A stretch of 7,230 nt of DNA from Pseudomonadota bacterium (GTDB lineage: Bacteria > Pseudomonadota > Gammaproteobacteria > SZUA-229). The notes under the pieces were generated by a model, which had not been told where the DNA came from, made no database searches, and saw only the letters and a list, made by a program, of their open reading frames with translations. Below, piece after piece: positions 6,344 through 7,230 of this stretch; the stretch's first letter is position 1; every line of letters begins with the position of its first letter. Position numbers and translations under genes: made by a program. The stretch spans positions 1 to 7,230 of the forward strand of contig JADFWE010000179.1 in NCBI GenBank assembly GCA_015222915.1, read 5' to 3'.

Positions 6344-6514
6344 ATGCCTGTCATGATCAGCGACTTCAAAAATATTCAGATTAGTGTTTCTATCGGCATA
6401 TCTGAGATGGATGGTCAATCTTCTTATGATGAATCGATCAAACTCGCTGACCATGCATTGATCGAGGCAAAGTTCGATGGTCGAGGCTGTATCCGGGTAT
6501 GGGCTCTGAATTAA
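6344..6514 (+). pseudogene. GGDEF (diguanylate cyclase) C-terminal remnant, 56 codons
   Basis: A short open frame starting 8 nt after gnd encodes 56 residues that look like the end of a GGDEF domain. ISVSIGISEMD (13-23) matches the family V-S-I-G-x-A strand, and KLADHALIEAKFDGRG (33-48) matches the final helix, whose usual form is ADxALYxAKxxGRN. The catalytic GGDEF motif and the first two thirds of the domain are absent; upstream the frame meets a stop inside the end of gnd. It therefore cannot make cyclic di-GMP. The tyrosine and asparagine of the ALY and GRN motifs are replaced (I and G), consistent with decay. Its TAA lies one base before the nudF ATG, so translation through it could still help nudF expression. 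A retained small protein is possible but less likely. Confidence 0.7.
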
Positions 6515-6515
6515 T

Positions 6516-7106
6516 ATGAAATGGACGCTCATCGAGAAAAAATTAATTTACAGCGGGTTTTTTAAACTCAGCAGTATACGGTTGCAGCATGAATTGTTTG
6601 CAGGTGGGCAGAGTAATGTGCTGACGCGTGAATTACTCGATAGAGGTCAGGCCATCGCAGTTCTTCCTTATGATCCTTTAACAGATGAGTTAGTTCTGGT
6701 AGAACAGTTCAGGATTGGCGCCGGTGAGGATCAATCCGGCCCGTGGATGATGGAGATAATTGCAGGTTACCAGGAGCCCGATGAGTCTGCCGAAGATGTC
6801 GCCTGCCGAGAAGCACGTGAAGAAGCTGGTTGTAAAGTGACAGACCTGTTTCCGATGTTTAAATATTATTCCAGTCCGGGTGGTTCAGATGAACAGATTC
6901 AGCTATTTCTTGGACGTACAGACAGTACACATGTAAATGGGATCCACGGTCTGGATGAAGAAGGCGAGGATATAAAAGTACATGTGGTTAAAAGTGAATT
7001 AGCTTTTGACTGGCTAGATGGTGGCAAAATTGATTCTGCTGCGCCGATAATTGCCTTGCAATGGTTTCGTTCGAATCGTGAGCGAATTCGTAAGGAGTGG
7101 CTGTAG
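6516..7106 (+). CDS. nudF: ADP-ribose pyrophosphatase (Nudix hydrolase, NudF type)
   Basis: Cytosolic Nudix hydrolase that splits ADP-ribose into AMP and ribose 5-phosphate, limiting free ADP-ribose. It has 196 residues, slightly shorter than E. coli NudF (209). The Nudix box spans residues 84-106 and matches G-x5-E-x7-R-E-U-x-E-E-x-G-U in full: G84, E90, then REAREEAGC (98-106), with the metal-binding glutamates intact. ADP-ribose-type markers are VEQFRIGA (62-69) before the box and YYSSPGGSDEQIQLFLGR (117-134) after it, equivalent to the NudF Y-x-S-P-G motif. The start is one nt after the stop of the GGDEF remnant and no strong ribosome site is visible, so expression may depend on translational coupling and on read-through from gnd. 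In E. coli nudF sits near tolC and cpdA; that context is not present upstream here. Confidence 0.95.
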   Translation: MKWTLIEKKLIYSGFFKLSSIRLQHELFAGGQSNVLTRELLDRGQAIAVLPYDPLTDELVLVEQFRIGAGEDQSGPWMMEIIAGYQEPDESAEDVACREAREEAGCKVTDLFPMFKYYSSPGGSDEQIQLFLGRTDSTHVNGIHGLDEEGEDIKVHVVKSELAFDWLDGGKIDSAAPIIALQWFRSNRERIRKEWL

Positions 7107-7130
7107 CTAATTAGTGTTTACTTTGGTGAG

Positions 7131-7165
7131 TCTGCTTACATCGCTTAGCAGAGCAATAATTTATT
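7131..7165 (+). terminator. Weak terminator-like hairpin after nudF
   Basis: TCTGCT (7131-7136) and AGCAGA (7147-7152) form a 6-bp stem with a 10-nt loop, 25 nt after the nudF stop. It is followed by an AT-rich stretch with TTTATTT but no clean run of T. Stem and tail are both poor for an intrinsic terminator, so this is a tentative call. Confidence 0.3.
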
Positions 7166-7198
7166 TAGCTCGATTTCCGAATATGACACAAAGGCGAC

Positions 7199-7230
7199 GT
7201 TATTCGTCTTTCGTTATTCGTCGTTCGTAA
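7199..7230. repeat. Short tandem TTCGTC-type repeat at window edge
   Basis: Two adjacent 14-bp units, GTTATTCGTCTTTC (7199-7212) and GTTATTCGTCGTTC (7213-7226), differ at one base, and a third GT follows at the edge. Within each unit the TTCGT core recurs in shifted form (TTCGTC, TTCGTT). The array may extend beyond the window. Similar TTCG-rich intergenic strings occur in many environmental bacterial genomes; I cannot assign a function. Confidence 0.6.

Noticed and set aside
6064..6369. 101-codon minus-strand open frame across the gnd 3' end
   Set aside because: Antisense to the conserved C-terminal part of gnd, with no recognisable domain.
1..7230. CRISPR array, tRNA, rRNA, or phage/defence genes
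   Set aside because: No regularly spaced repeats, no cloverleaf-like or rRNA segments, and no nuclease, integrase or toxin-antitoxin motifs were seen; the window is almost fully explained by transport and housekeeping genes.

Overview
The window looks like chromosomal DNA of a free-living or environmental proteobacterium, most likely a gammaproteobacterium. This rests on overall protein similarity (an NADP-type 6-phosphogluconate dehydrogenase, a NudF-type ADP-ribose pyrophosphatase, a Mrp-family antiporter operon) and on intergenic repeats of a style I associate with environmental gammaproteobacteria. There is no direct taxonomic marker (no rRNA or tRNA), so this is a guess at class level.

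Positions 1-4503 are filled by one tightly packed minus-strand operon for a Mrp/Mnh-type multisubunit cation/proton antiporter. In transcription order (right to left) it reads mnhE, mnhF, a small MbhD-like (DUF4040) protein, mnhG, a fused MbhE-like + mnhB protein, mnhC, and a large antiporter-like mnhD gene that runs off the left edge. Junctions are 6-nt gaps or 1-7-nt overlaps, most of them ATGA or TGATG, so translation is probably coupled. The subunit set resembles the membrane arm of archaeal MBH/Mrp complexes more than the canonical mrpABCDEFG operon. The MrpA C-terminal pieces are separate genes and no NuoL-like MrpA N-domain precedes them. The MnhD-like ORF is open for 638 codons, contains one complete antiporter module, and enters a second one before the window ends.

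Positions 4504-4883 form a divergent intergenic region. It holds a perfect TTGAC-N4-GTCAA palindrome of the FNR/FixK/DNR type close to mnhE, and a roughly 157-bp imperfect palindromic repeat (able to form a long hairpin) between that site and the next gene.

Positions 4884-7106 are plus-strand: gnd (oxidative pentose phosphate pathway), a 56-codon leftover of a GGDEF (diguanylate cyclase) C-terminus, and nudF (ADP-ribose hydrolysis), with gaps of only 8 and 1 nt and no visible terminator between them. The last 124 bases hold a weak terminator-like hairpin and a short tandem TTCGTC-type repeat that continues to the window edge.

Functionally, the left half is a membrane ion-transport complex (Na+/H+ or pH homeostasis, or ion-coupled energy conservation). 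The right half is soluble metabolism (NADPH supply and nucleotide-sugar clean-up). There is no evidence that the two halves work together beyond sharing an upstream region.
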